This document shows positions 51,293 through 61,782 of a stretch of 64,000 bases of DNA, one piece after another. Numbering within the stretch: the stretch's first letter is position 1; each line of letters begins with the position of its first letter. Made by a program: the position numbers and the translations under genes. The stretch is from positions 453,904-517,903 of the forward strand of contig BJOX01000302.1 in the NCBI GenBank assembly GCA_009731375.1, in the 5' to 3' direction. The notes below the pieces were generated by a model, which saw nothing but the letters and a program-made list of their open reading frames with translations, was not told where the DNA came from and searched no databases. This DNA is from Paulinella micropora (taxonomy: Eukaryota; Cercozoa; Imbricatea; Euglyphida).

Positions 51293-54200
51293 CTGGAGGG
51301 GGAAGAAGAGAGGAAGGAGAAGACTGTGAAGTTTAACCCTAAAGTCACAGTGCTTTCTAATGCTGTTGTGCAGACTGGGCCAACGCTTCCTCTATGTGAA
51401 AACAAAGATGTGGGTACACAGAGACTGCAGCCCCAAGGTAGTCTCATACCCGTTCATACAGCACGGTTACCAATGATAACTGATGCAAATAGGAAGGCGA
51501 GACTTGCGATGGAGGCGAGGAGGCCAATGGCAGACGTATCGCCTCGGCCAAGCAAACAACCACGAACAGACTCAATGTCTACGGTCGCGGCGGGTGGCGA
51601 GCAAAAAGACAATGTGTGTACTCAAGTACCACAAGACAATGTCGCTCAAATAGTAAACGCACCAGTACCGCAGAATAATAAAAATGTTAATGAGGTGAAG
51701 CAGGAGGAGAAGAAGGAGGAGTTGAAAAACTTAGAGACAAGACTCCAAAATTTGGAACGTAAAGTTCTTGTTCTCGCAGCCAATATACACAGGCCCGATG
51801 CTCTGTGTTATACGGAACTTTATTGTGAAACATTGAAGACAATATTAAAAGTTGGTAATGATACGATGGCGAATATTAATATTGTCGGCAGGAAGTTTTT
51901 TAATCGATACCGGGACTGGGTGGACGGAAATATGAAAAAGTCAACGGGCACTCTCAAAGGAGTGAGCAGCCGGACGGATATCACGGGAATCATCACACTG
52001 ACCTTTAAATTGAAATCCGCACGAGTATACCGTATGGACCTCTATGTCGTCCCCGGTTACCACGGGTCAATATTACTATCGTATGACCAATTGGCTACGA
52101 TGGGGGCTGTGATTGATTGCGCCGCACGGCGAGTGATATATGGAGTAAAAAGAGGAGAAGAGAACGATATTGATCCCTTCAACGCTACTGACTCTTATGA
52201 GGCTTATGAGCTGAGTCTAGCGACGGATCACAAAAAGATGGCCATCGCACATGAGGCACTTGAGGTGTACGTTCACCCCCATGTCGTAAGACCGGATGAA
52301 CTGTCCTGGACCGACAATTGGGAATCCCAAGTGTGCACTGTCACAGTTCCGACATGCCATTGGGACAAAAAGTCTATTGATGACTTAATCGAGAAGCGAA
52401 AGGAGGAGATTATATGTGTCGCACAAAGAAGCCCGTCGTTGGCGAGATTCGCGGAAGGAGTAGGAACAGATGTCCATATTACTAACGGATACTGTTTCCA
52501 TGCGAAAGTAGGAGAAGAAAAAAGGGAGGCGTTTGTACCAAGGAGAACGGGGCGAATCCCGGATACTCCACCAGAAACTATTAAAAGTTTTATTACTGAT
52601 TTCTGGGGTGACGAGCCCACGTGGCCGCGTTCACTGTCTGAAGTGAAGAAATGCTTACGGACTTTATTCGAAAATAATAAGCCGTATACTATTATCCTGC
52701 CATATAATGAGAAGGCGATATGGGCGCAGGAAATAAGGGACCGGCTTATTGATCATCCTATACCGGTACCCTCTCGCAAGCAACAGCTAGTGGTGGCTTG
52801 TCGTATGGGAACTCGTGAGCAGAGCAGTGCATACAAGCGGAAGCTCAGAGACCTCGACAAGTTGAAATTGATACCGCAAGCATTCACATGCTTTGATGGT
52901 TTTTACACCCGTAAAGCTCCTTTGCAATACGCGAGACTCATTGACATGCTGGTGGAGCTCGGTAAAGATGATGAGCCGGACACGGTCACGTATGAAAAGA
53001 CGGGCCTAGATGATGTCTCGGAAGAGGACTTAGGCTTGGAGGAGGACAGAGAACCCCTCAAGCAGCATAAGCAGATGTCTGATGAAGATTTTCAAGAGGC
53101 GGCGCGGAAAATATTGGAAGAAGGAGTAGGCACGGAGAAGGAGAAGGAGCTTTTAAAAGCCAAATTAGAGGCGAACAAGGAAATTTTTGACCCTCCACAT
53201 GCAGGTGGTGTCAAGCCTGAAGATTTCACTGCGGTTATTTACAAAATACCGGGTGCGGAGCCGTCACCGGCACCACGAAGGGCGAATTTGAGTATACATG
53301 AGGCGAAGATAGCGGAGGAGCTAGCAAGACAGCTGCTCAATGAGGACTTTATTGAGAGATCAACATCCTCAATAGTCTCACAACCGAGAATAGTGCCGAA
53401 GCCAGGAGGAGAATGGCGCCTGACAGTTAACTATGCTCGTGTTAACAAGGTGCTGGAGGAAGAGAGAAATCCTCTCCCGACATTAGAAGAAGGAAGGAGA
53501 GTACTGCGGAATGCAAAATTCTATTCGGTCATTGACCTTAAGAATGGCTTCTGGCAGATACCACTGGAGGAAAAGTCCAGATGGCTGACGGCGTTTGTGG
53601 TGGGTATGGAAATATACCAATGGAAAGTGCTTCCGATGGGCCTCAAGCAAGCCCCAGGACTTTTCCAGAAGGCGATGCAGAAGATGTTGAGCAGTCAGTA
53701 CGATGATTTGTCTGACGGTGGCTTTATGAGAAGGCGGGGACAGAAGGCGGGAGAATATGCATTTTGCTATATCGATGACATTATCGTATACTCTAACACA
53801 ATGGAGGAGCATATCGATCATTTGTCCGATATATTCAGGCGCATCGGAGCTTTTGGCCTGAAGTGCAATCTAAAGAAGTGTCAACTTGCCAAGACGAGTG
53901 TGACATACTTAGGGTACGAGATCTCCCATAATCGAGTCTCGATATCCAAAGAGAAGAGGGAGGAGATTATGAATCGACCGATACCGAAGAACCGCACTGA
54001 ATTGCACTCATTCCTTGCGATGGCGCAATACTATAGCCAGTTTATACCCGATTGGGGTGCAACACGGGCTAAAGTGGAGAAAATGATAGATTTTGGAGAC
54101 TTTGAGAAGTGGGACGAAGAGGCTTTGCAAGCGTTTCATGCGCTCAAAGATCTCATTTACAAAGACCCGAAAGACGGAGGACTGGTGTTAACGATGCCCG

Positions 54201-57106
54201 ACTTTACGAAACAATTCGTAGTCGATACAGACGCATCTAAGTTTGCGATTGGGGCTGTATTACAACAAGAGGATGAGGAGAAGAAATTACGCCCAATCAT
54301 GTTTATTAGTAGGAAGTTGTGTGCGGCGGAGAGAAACTATTGCACAAGGCAAAGAGAGGCGTTGGCGGTAGTATGGGCCCTCAAGAGGCTCAGAGAGTAT
54401 TTGTGGGGAGGACCTCAATTTACTGTCAGAACTGATCATCATAACCTGTTATGGTTGATGAATCATGAACAGACGGGACGGCTGGCGCGGTGGCAAGCGT
54501 TCTTGTCTTGTTTCGATTTTACAATGGTCCATCTACCGGGAAAGCGAAATGTGGTCGCTGATAGCCTCTCTAGGCTAGAGTTTAACTCAGAAGTATCGGC
54601 GTTGGTGTCCACGGTGGAGATGGAAGACTTGTCCACTGACAAGGTGTATGAGGTCAGCCACATTGAGGCGATGGAGATGGCGAGTGGAGTCCGATATGAC
54701 CGCACAGGTCTACGGTACAGTCCACAAGGCCCGGATCACGGGATATGTTGTGAGCTACATACCCAGGAGGACGCTGAGTGGTCCTATGAGGTATATGAGA
54801 ATGCGAAGGCGAACATAAGAGAGGAAGAGGAGACGCAGGAAGTTTATGCGGAGCCTCCTCAAGAGCGGAGAAGTGACCTAGACGATGACCCGGAAAGAAT
54901 CGGGGTACGGCTAGAAGATGGTACTATCCATATAGCCTCGCCTACCGCATGGAGGCAACAACAGGCTCAAGATCCGGAGTTTAAAGAACTGAGACAGTTA
55001 TATCAGAACCCGGATGAGCTACGGATGACGAAAGCGATCAAAGATCAGTTGAAGGAGATGGGATGGAGAGATTGTCTACTGTGGTACAAGGGCCTTCACG
55101 GTCGCTATGCGTCACAGCCGGACAAATGGACCCTTTGGGTACCGGAGAGTCTGAGACGATTTATATTTGTCGCAGCCCACAATTGCCCACTTTTGGCGCA
55201 TCCGGGTCGACAACGAACTCATATGTTCGTAGCGAGGCGATTCTGGTGGAAGAAGATGAAGGAGGAGATAGATCAGGCGGTGGATGCATGCATCCCGTGC
55301 AAGATAAACAAAACACCACTGAAGGCAAATTTCGGCCTGATTGGCGAATTTCCTCTTCATGCGGGGATGTTTGAGTTTATACACATTGATCATGTGGGAC
55401 CTTTCCCAGAATCGAAGGATGGTTACAAATACCTCCTTACGGCTATTGACAGAGCCACCAACTATGTGTGGATCATCCCTGTCAAAGACGTTACCGGCAA
55501 GACGACGGCCGAGGCGCTGATCGATAGGATCATCTCACAGATCGGAGTACCAAGAAAGATATGTTCTGATCGAGGCTCGGACTTTAATAACGAGGTCATC
55601 GACAAACTATCTAAGTATTACGGGATGAAATGGCAATATGTTACTGCCTATAACCCGCGAGCAAATGGGAAAATCGAGCGGGTACACAGACCCCTCAAAG
55701 CCTCGCTAAAGATGTATTGCACGAAGAAGGAGAATCAAAGAGCATGGGTCGAGGCAGCACCATCATTTGCGTTTGCAATGAACTGTCTACCCTCTACGGC
55801 GTTAGGAGGCTCGAAGAGCTCAATCTCGCCATATCAGTTAGTATATGGGCGTGAGCCTGATATCCCGACTTCGCTCCTTCACCCAAAAGACACTTGGGCG
55901 GATGCGGATGAGTTGTTTGGGATGAGACTTAGAGTGAAGATGGAGGCGGAACAAATAGTCAGGGCGCATAGAGAGGCGGAGCGCCGAAAGACTGATGCTG
56001 AAGGGGTGCGACAAGCGCACTTGGATCAGATCAAGTTCCAGGTCGGGGATATTGTACTATTGTACCATCCTCAAGTCCCGAAGGGAGTCAGCTCTAAGCT
56101 GTTCACTCACTGGAAAGGACCTTATCAGATTATGGAACAGACGGGACCTCTGAATTACAAGATCAGGGGTAGAGGGAAGGTGCAAATTGTGAATGTAAGA
56201 AGGCTGATTAAGTATGATCCCTTCTTACTGGAAGATGAATCCGTTGAGGAGGCGTTAAAACGGATGAAGGATGATTTCAAAGAGGTGCCGCCCATCCACA
56301 AGGAGGCTGGCATAGACCAAGACGATGCTTATCGGGCACCGATAGCTGAGAAGGAGGAGAGTGAGGTGGACAGCAAGGAGAAGACTGACCGCATAAGCGC
56401 GGTGGGGACTCAGTCCAAGTCTCCGCGAGAGCATAGCGGAAAGAAGGAGAAGATCACAGAGGCGCAGCTAAGGAGAGCGCGGAATGATCTTATCAACGAC
56501 CAACCGAGGAAGGCGATGAGGTCGATGAGATCAAAGGACGTCCACCAGGAGGAGGAGGGGACGGACACTGACCCAAACGCGGGCAACGTTGAGATTGTCC
56601 ATGAGCGATGGAAGGAAGGCGATGCGATAGCAACCATCGCATGGGTGAAAAATGTTTTCTATCTGATGAGACCAGCGGAACAACATGTCGCTGATGACAC
56701 TCTCTCAGACTTATACTTGATGCGGGTCGTGGCGGTCCCACGACAGATGCGTGTCACACGGACACTCAAAATATCATCAGCCGCAAAGATAGTACAACCG
56801 ATACTCCAGTTCTGGAGAAGTATGGACCCGGTTGAGGATCCAAAGGCAAGACATTATCTGCCAGTATATAAAGACGCAAAAAGTCTCGAGACATGGGATG
56901 ATACAATTACTCCCAGAGACAAGGATTACACTGCGTGGACCATTCAGACACTGCCAAGAGGAGTGCTTGATGTCCCTTTTGAATTATCGTTGGGCGGAAT
57001 CCCTAATAAGATCTGGGACATTCTCGAACAGTCAAAGTTCGATCTGACTTTTGTTGGTGGTCCTCCACCAGGCAAAGAAATCCGCGCCAGACGACGAAGG
57101 CAGTGA
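51293..57106 (+). CDS. pol: Element E Pol polyprotein (about 1937 codons)
   Basis: There is no ATG near the start; the frame is continuous with gag apart from the UGA. Order, in residues counted from 51326: charged coiled-coil linker (~110-150); retropepsin-like domain (~175-275) whose triad is DTMA (Asp at 51860) instead of DTG, ending LSYDQLATMGAVIDC; RT with LKNGFWQIPLEEKSRWLTAF and the box YIDD at 53768-53779; RNase H (VVDTDASKFAIGAVLQQ, RTDHHNLLWL); integrase with H-x-n-H and C-x2-C (ACIPCK), the DDE residues (HIDHVGPF, CSDRGSDF, NGKIERVHR) and a GPY/F-type module (HWKGPYQI ... VRRLIKY). About 280 residues follow without a recognised chromodomain. It ends at TGA. Confidence 0.88.
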   Translation: MEGEEERKEKTVKFNPKVTVLSNAVVQTGPTLPLCENKDVGTQRLQPQGSLIPVHTARLPMITDANRKARLAMEARRPMADVSPRPSKQPRTDSMSTVAAGGEQKDNVCTQVPQDNVAQIVNAPVPQNNKNVNEVKQEEKKEELKNLETRLQNLERKVLVLAANIHRPDALCYTELYCETLKTILKVGNDTMANINIVGRKFFNRYRDWVDGNMKKSTGTLKGVSSRTDITGIITLTFKLKSARVYRMDLYVVPGYHGSILLSYDQLATMGAVIDCAARRVIYGVKRGEENDIDPFNATDSYEAYELSLATDHKKMAIAHEALEVYVHPHVVRPDELSWTDNWESQVCTVTVPTCHWDKKSIDDLIEKRKEEIICVAQRSPSLARFAEGVGTDVHITNGYCFHAKVGEEKREAFVPRRTGRIPDTPPETIKSFITDFWGDEPTWPRSLSEVKKCLRTLFENNKPYTIILPYNEKAIWAQEIRDRLIDHPIPVPSRKQQLVVACRMGTREQSSAYKRKLRDLDKLKLIPQAFTCFDGFYTRKAPLQYARLIDMLVELGKDDEPDTVTYEKTGLDDVSEEDLGLEEDREPLKQHKQMSDEDFQEAARKILEEGVGTEKEKELLKAKLEANKEIFDPPHAGGVKPEDFTAVIYKIPGAEPSPAPRRANLSIHEAKIAEELARQLLNEDFIERSTSSIVSQPRIVPKPGGEWRLTVNYARVNKVLEEERNPLPTLEEGRRVLRNAKFYSVIDLKNGFWQIPLEEKSRWLTAFVVGMEIYQWKVLPMGLKQAPGLFQKAMQKMLSSQYDDLSDGGFMRRRGQKAGEYAFCYIDDIIVYSNTMEEHIDHLSDIFRRIGAFGLKCNLKKCQLAKTSVTYLGYEISHNRVSISKEKREEIMNRPIPKNRTELHSFLAMAQYYSQFIPDWGATRAKVEKMIDFGDFEKWDEEALQAFHALKDLIYKDPKDGGLVLTMPDFTKQFVVDTDASKFAIGAVLQQEDEEKKLRPIMFISRKLCAAERNYCTRQREALAVVWALKRLREYLWGGPQFTVRTDHHNLLWLMNHEQTGRLARWQAFLSCFDFTMVHLPGKRNVVADSLSRLEFNSEVSALVSTVEMEDLSTDKVYEVSHIEAMEMASGVRYDRTGLRYSPQGPDHGICCELHTQEDAEWSYEVYENAKANIREEEETQEVYAEPPQERRSDLDDDPERIGVRLEDGTIHIASPTAWRQQQAQDPEFKELRQLYQNPDELRMTKAIKDQLKEMGWRDCLLWYKGLHGRYASQPDKWTLWVPESLRRFIFVAAHNCPLLAHPGRQRTHMFVARRFWWKKMKEEIDQAVDACIPCKINKTPLKANFGLIGEFPLHAGMFEFIHIDHVGPFPESKDGYKYLLTAIDRATNYVWIIPVKDVTGKTTAEALIDRIISQIGVPRKICSDRGSDFNNEVIDKLSKYYGMKWQYVTAYNPRANGKIERVHRPLKASLKMYCTKKENQRAWVEAAPSFAFAMNCLPSTALGGSKSSISPYQLVYGREPDIPTSLLHPKDTWADADELFGMRLRVKMEAEQIVRAHREAERRKTDAEGVRQAHLDQIKFQVGDIVLLYHPQVPKGVSSKLFTHWKGPYQIMEQTGPLNYKIRGRGKVQIVNVRRLIKYDPFLLEDESVEEALKRMKDDFKEVPPIHKEAGIDQDDAYRAPIAEKEESEVDSKEKTDRISAVGTQSKSPREHSGKKEKITEAQLRRARNDLINDQPRKAMRSMRSKDVHQEEEGTDTDPNAGNVEIVHERWKEGDAIATIAWVKNVFYLMRPAEQHVADDTLSDLYLMRVVAVPRQMRVTRTLKISSAAKIVQPILQFWRSMDPVEDPKARHYLPVYKDAKSLETWDDTITPRDKDYTAWTIQTLPRGVLDVPFELSLGGIPNKIWDILEQSKFDLTFVGGPPPGKEIRARRRRQ

Positions 57107-57919
57107 CAAAGAAACTATTTTTCTTTATGCGTCTCAAATAAACTGATTGATTGCCCACGGCGTATCATGATTTGATCATGCATCATCAGTTATCAATATG
57201 AATATTAAAAAGACTCAGTGATATAACTTGGCATTCGATCGCAACATACGAGTGCGAAAGGTCGATCGACGATGATACTACACCGTATACGGGGATCGCT
57301 AGTGTATTGAGCGATGGTGTTCCCGGGTATGACCCTTTCCAAGTCCTGGGATGATGTTCTCGAAAATGAAATGTTCTCTGAAACTTTCATTAAATTATTT
57401 TTTACGATAGATTATATACTGTCGTACCTGAGCACGGTCAATCTCTACTTGTGTCGGTATATCGCAGGGTCGGGTACATACACCTCGACTTCGGATATAG
57501 CTATTAGGACTGGCCCCCTAATACTATATCATAGGATATCCGCCTTATACAAGGGTATGTCATTAAAAAAGACAATGTACTTACGATCTCCCTGTGAATA
57601 ATAATAATAATAATGATAATAAGAAGAAGAAGGAGATCAAAGGGGGAATCGTACTACAGCACCACGTTGCTTGTATTTTTTATTAATAGTACGTTTGTTC
57701 TTGTGACATACTGCCGAAAAAAAAAATTGAGGGGAAGGAGTTCAAAATTTACAAGAAAGGCTAGAGAATCCGCTTTGACGTGCCGTATGAGGATATATTT
57801 ATCGTCTTTTAGCGTCTATCAGTGGGTCGATGCGCTGTGTGGCATGACTCCAGAGCGCATACTATTTGCAGAAAGAAATCAGAAGGTGTATGACGAAAAT
57901 GCTATTTCCGTCATAAAAT
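57107..57919 (+). other. Element E 3' untranslated region
   Basis: About 810 bp, AT-rich, includes (aat)n at 57598-57616. I find no credible second protein such as an env. Confidence 0.6.
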
Positions 57920-57930
57920 CGGGAGGGGGT
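57920..57930 (+). promoter_or_regulatory. Element E polypurine tract
   Basis: CGGGAGGGGGT ends two bases before the 3' LTR start TGTAGGC. Confidence 0.7.
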
Positions 57931-57932
57931 AC

Positions 57933-58427
57933 TGTAGGCATCACCCCCGGATAGCCGGTAAAAAGTACCTTTTCCTGGTGACAGGTGCACCAGCTTGTTT
58001 TTTAGTATTATTTGTCCGGATTGGACCTGATGCAATTTTATTGCTGTTGACATTCAAGTTTTTCTGTTTTGGTTGGAATTTCAGTTTTGGTTGGAATTTT
58101 GATTTTGGGTGAAAATTTGAATTTTTCAAATTAACTGCTATATTCGTCTGCAAAATATCGTAAATTTTCGCGAAATGTTACAGTTAAATTTGAAAAATTG
58201 AATTTTTGTCACAAAAATGAAAAACTGTCACAAAAATGAAAATCTGACACAAAAACTCAAAACTAATTTTTTTGTTGTCTTGAATGTCAACAGCAATATT
58301 ACTGGTCTGTTGCCGTTTTCCTTGTTGGCTTCACTGAGCTAATATAACGAGACATCATTCTCATCTTTTGAGGACTGTGTTTGGTTGTATTACCGACTTT
58401 TTACGAGCTATCGTTGGGGGCATTACA
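57933..58427 (+). repeat. Element E 3' LTR (with MITE insertion)
   Basis: 495 bp, identical ends to the 5' LTR; the extra 257 bp is a TA-flanked MITE (58041-58296). Outside it about seven substitutions/indels separate the LTRs. Confidence 0.9.
58041..58296. mobile_element. MITE, Tc1/mariner-like (TA target)
   Basis: The 18-bp inverted repeat TTGCTGTTGACATTCAAG is perfect at both ends, and TA is duplicated at 58039-58040 and 58297-58298. The 5' LTR shows the empty site (ATTTTATTCCTGG). The 256-bp interior is AT-rich with repeated ttggttggaatttt and gtcacaaaaatgaaaa words and no ORF. TA duplication points to a Tc1/mariner-type transposase acting in trans. Confidence 0.88.
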
Positions 58428-59199
58428 TGTCACCTTTTAATATAATATTAATACTTGCCACTAGTAGGATTAAGTGGGAAGTGTAAGCGTAATTTCCATT
58501 TCATTTTTTTAAATTTATGAAGTTTATTTAGTAGTATTTATTTTTATTTCTTTGATACCACTTAATTGACTCTTCCATTCTATCTCTTCGTCTTCCCGCT
58601 CAATCTTACGAGTGGCAAGTATATATTTTATTAAAACAGTGTTTTCGTAAAGAAAGATGACTTCCTTTTCAGCCCTACGAAAAGCAAGCGTTCTTTAATT
58701 ATTAGAAGGGAGTCGTTTAGTGGGAAAAATTGTAATTATTTGTTCCAACAGTACTACAATACTATTGGCAAGTATTATATTTTCTTATAAAAACTTTGAA
58801 AGACTGGGCCGAAAAAAAAAAAAAAAAAAGACAGGTATTATATAATATATTTAGAGTCAACTAAACAATTTTAGTAAAACTTTTAGTCTGAGGCTGAGTT
58901 GAAACTTTTGAAATCTTAGCAGTATTGCCGTAATAGTATCAATCGACGATGATGGTTAACATTATAATGCATATTGTTAATCAACATGATATACTTTCAA
59001 CTCGTTAAATCTGTTGTGACAGTTACCTACTGCCTTCTGAAAAAGACCCAAACAAGCAACCGTTCTGAATAGTTTCTGTAAAGCGTCGGGCTGCCCCTGC
59101 AGCAGCCCCCAAGATCTAATACCGCTGGACACGAGTTACGACTTCGGGTCACATGTCGCCACCAGATGCACCCGGTCTGGAAGCAGCAATAAACCCAAT
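58428..59199. other. Intergenic between element E and G6
   Basis: AT-rich, with an A19 run at about 58813-58831. No ORF or repeat is recognised. Confidence 0.55.
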
Positions 59200-61307
59200 A
59201 CTAGTGTAATTCATCATTGAAAGCAGAAACAACCTTGATTTTCGAGGCCTGCCTTTTCTGCGATCCACGGAGGCACCAGAAGAAGCCGCGCCAGAAGTAC
59301 CAGTCAGAGATCTTTTTTTGGATGAGCCAGCAGGCTTCGTCTTGGGACTAAGACAAGATACACGTTTAGAATGATTGCTCTGTGTGTGTTATACTTACGC
59401 AGAAGGAGTGACAGCGATGGCCGCTGGAGTTGGGACCACGATGCTTGACACACCTGAAGACTCCGAGCCCGTCTTACGCGCGCTCTTCCTGCAAAAACAA
59501 AAGACAGAAACTGCTTGGGCAATTATTTTCACACTTTACTGTCGAGACCCTCTGGGCGTAGAAGGCTTCGGGGTTCCAGCTATTGTAATCCAAAAATTCA
59601 TTGAAAACCAAAACAAGCATGACAGGACGAGATGGTACATTTCGGCCGTCCTTGCTTCCTGCTGTTATAGAAAAACATCAAATACGAGACTTAAGAGGAT
59701 CTTAATACTTGCTGCCACACCTGCTTCCTGATGCGTTCAGCTGCACGCTGAAATGGTGCGCATAGCTAGGAAAGACTCTCTGAAGCTCTGTTTAAGAAGC
59801 ACAGCGCCATGTAAGCTCCTTCACCAAAATGAAAGAACCGCGCACGTGGAAATTGTCAACTGTGATCGTATCCTGCTCATGTATGGGAAGAAGCATGAAT
59901 GAACGACTTTACGGCGGACATAAACTTACTTTGTAGACGTCAGTTTTCTTGTTGTTGTAGGTCAATGAGTTTTGAAAAGTCAAGGCGTAAAGGGTATGCA
60001 ACTGGATCGGTGTGGTGACCTCCTACAAAATGTCTGATTGAAATGAGCAAGGAAAATCAACAGACCCCAGATTCTATTTTTGCCTTTATGGTAGTGAAAT
60101 CCATTCGTTGTGTAATTATTTCCGAATATTTTGGAGCTGCCTAAGAAAAATTTTCACGATTATCTCGATACAAGCTGCCGTCTCTTTTGACCGCATCCGA
60201 GACAGGGAAGTGGAACCAGTGGGCTTTCCTGTTGACGGCAGTCATAGTAAGCAAGAAGGGAATCGCATGCAGTCTGCCTGTGCGTCCATATGGAGTTGAA
60301 AACTTGTAGTAACTGTTCCTTGGTGACAGGCGCCACGACACCCCTGGATGCAGAGAGCATCGTGTTCGCAACGCAATAAGGCCATGCACGTGTTACGATT
60401 GAGGAGCTTCCAAAGGAGGTAGTGAGTCCTGCATAGTTGGCTCCGCTTCGTCACGAAGGACACGACAAAGCAGACAAAGAGGACCGTTTCCATCGCATTC
60501 AAGTCGTCACTACCGTCAGGGCCTTCCATGGCAGTTTCGAAAGGTTGAGGCATGGTATCAGTAGGAGAATAGGTGGCAACTGGTGCTTCAGGTGCAGGGG
60601 GAGTCGAAATTACAAGCGGGCTGGCTTTCTCTTGTTCCAACCTGAGACACGATCTTTGACAGTCATTCGAAAGTAGAAGTGAATGAAGGACCCAGTGGCA
60701 CTTTCCACAGAGGGTTCGGGTGCTGCCTAGCATTCCATACATAAAACTAGCTTAACACTGTAAACGCTCATCGGGAAGACCGTGGGTCGTATTTCCTGAG
60801 GAGGCGGCTGTGGTACGCGAGCAGGTGCAAACTGGGCAGTCTCTTTTTCAATACTCCTAATATCAGGAACAAATGAGCAACCACTTACTGAGAACATAGA
60901 ACTTGATAGCAGTAGTGCAGCGCTCAATTCCTCTTTGCAATTCAGCTAATCGCGCCGAGCGGAGATGCTTGGTCATGACATCTACCAACCCATCTGGGAA
61001 AGCCAGCCCTCTTGCCGAGAGAACCATTTTGTGGATGATTTTACCGTTATCTTTGATGTTCGCCCTACAAATGCAAAGCCAGAGAAAAACCGAGAACAGC
61101 AGGAACAGAAATTTTAAGACAAGCAACAAGGAATGTCATACAGCGAATTACCGATCAACTTTGCCCATGATATCTGGAAATTTTATTTTGCATTCCTGAC
61201 AGAACATCTGCTGAAACATGCGTTTTCCAGAAAAGGAGAGTTACCTCCGCTGTAAACTTTAATTGATTGAGAGGAAATTTGGCGCGAAGAACCTGAGACA
61301 CAGCCAT
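59200..61307 (-). CDS. Gene G6: many-intron protein with AT-hook
   Basis: ATG at 61307 (MAVSQVLRAKFPLNQLKF). GT-AG introns that restore the frame: 61211-61244 (34 bp), 61066-61151 (86), 60857-60888 (32), 60727-60765 (39, GTTTAC...GCTAG), probably 60642-60701 (60) and 60429-60484 (56). Exons give a C-x2-C word (MFCQECKIKFPDI), a helical segment (GLAFPDGLVDVMTKHLRS), a Pro-rich stretch (PPAPEAPVATYSPTD) and GVVAPVTKEQLLQVFNS. Further exons toward 59200 end with RRKGRPRKSR, an AT-hook (GRP core) that binds the minor groove of AT-rich DNA. Exons between 59330 and 60130 are not resolved. Probably a nuclear DNA-associated protein; family unknown. Confidence 0.6.
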
Positions 61308-61782
61308 GGAGGCGATATTAAAGGTATTCAGCCCACTGCAGCTAGATGCGATGGAAGAGTGTATGAAAAGTTTTTGGGGGTCATATGTCAATTTCCGTCG
61401 AGTGACCTGGCATGGTTGATCCCAATCTACCGCGCTTGTCCTGCATACACGCCTAGTGCCTGGCGACGGTTTCAGGAAATAAGTCTCACCCGATCGAAGT
61501 TATAGATAACAAGGGGGATCCTAAGACGTCAACGCAAACGTAGGGACTCTTGACTGAGGTGAGCCATAGAACCAGCAGGAAGCGAATTGAAGACCGCTTC
61601 AGTAAGGACCAGCAACTCTGGAGTCGACCTGGTCCACAAAGAAACTCTCGTGAAAAATTGAAACACAAAGAAAGTGAAGCAACCACTCAGCCTCACTCAT
61701 TCCTAAAACAAATTCGCTGTTTCAGGAAAACATCGAGGATTCCTACAGAAATAAGCAGCGAAAGGAAGCATTCGGTGCTCAT
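61308..61782. other. Intergenic upstream of G6, no gene seen
   Basis: Mixed composition; should contain the G6 promoter (minus strand). No motif can be assigned. Confidence 0.5.

Larger units (their letters stand above)
47572..58427 (+). mobile_element. Ty3/gypsy-like retrotransposon E
   Basis: 5' LTR 47572-47809, leader, gag 48596-51292, pol to 57106, polypurine tract, 3' LTR 57933-58427. Both large frames are open, unlike the copia copies. Domain order PR-RT-RNase H-IN marks Ty3/gypsy. By eye the LTRs differ at about seven positions over 238 shared bases, and the 3' LTR has a 256-bp MITE, so this is not a brand-new insertion. No clear target duplication: agcgt is on the left, tgtca on the right. 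Confidence 0.9.

Noticed and set aside
57107-57919. An env-like third ORF in element E
   Set aside because: No frame of useful length, signal peptide or membrane segment is present between pol and the polypurine tract.
47572-58427. Clear target-site duplication for element E
   Set aside because: The flanking five bases (agcgt and tgtca) do not match. The element may have recombined with another copy or lost one flank.
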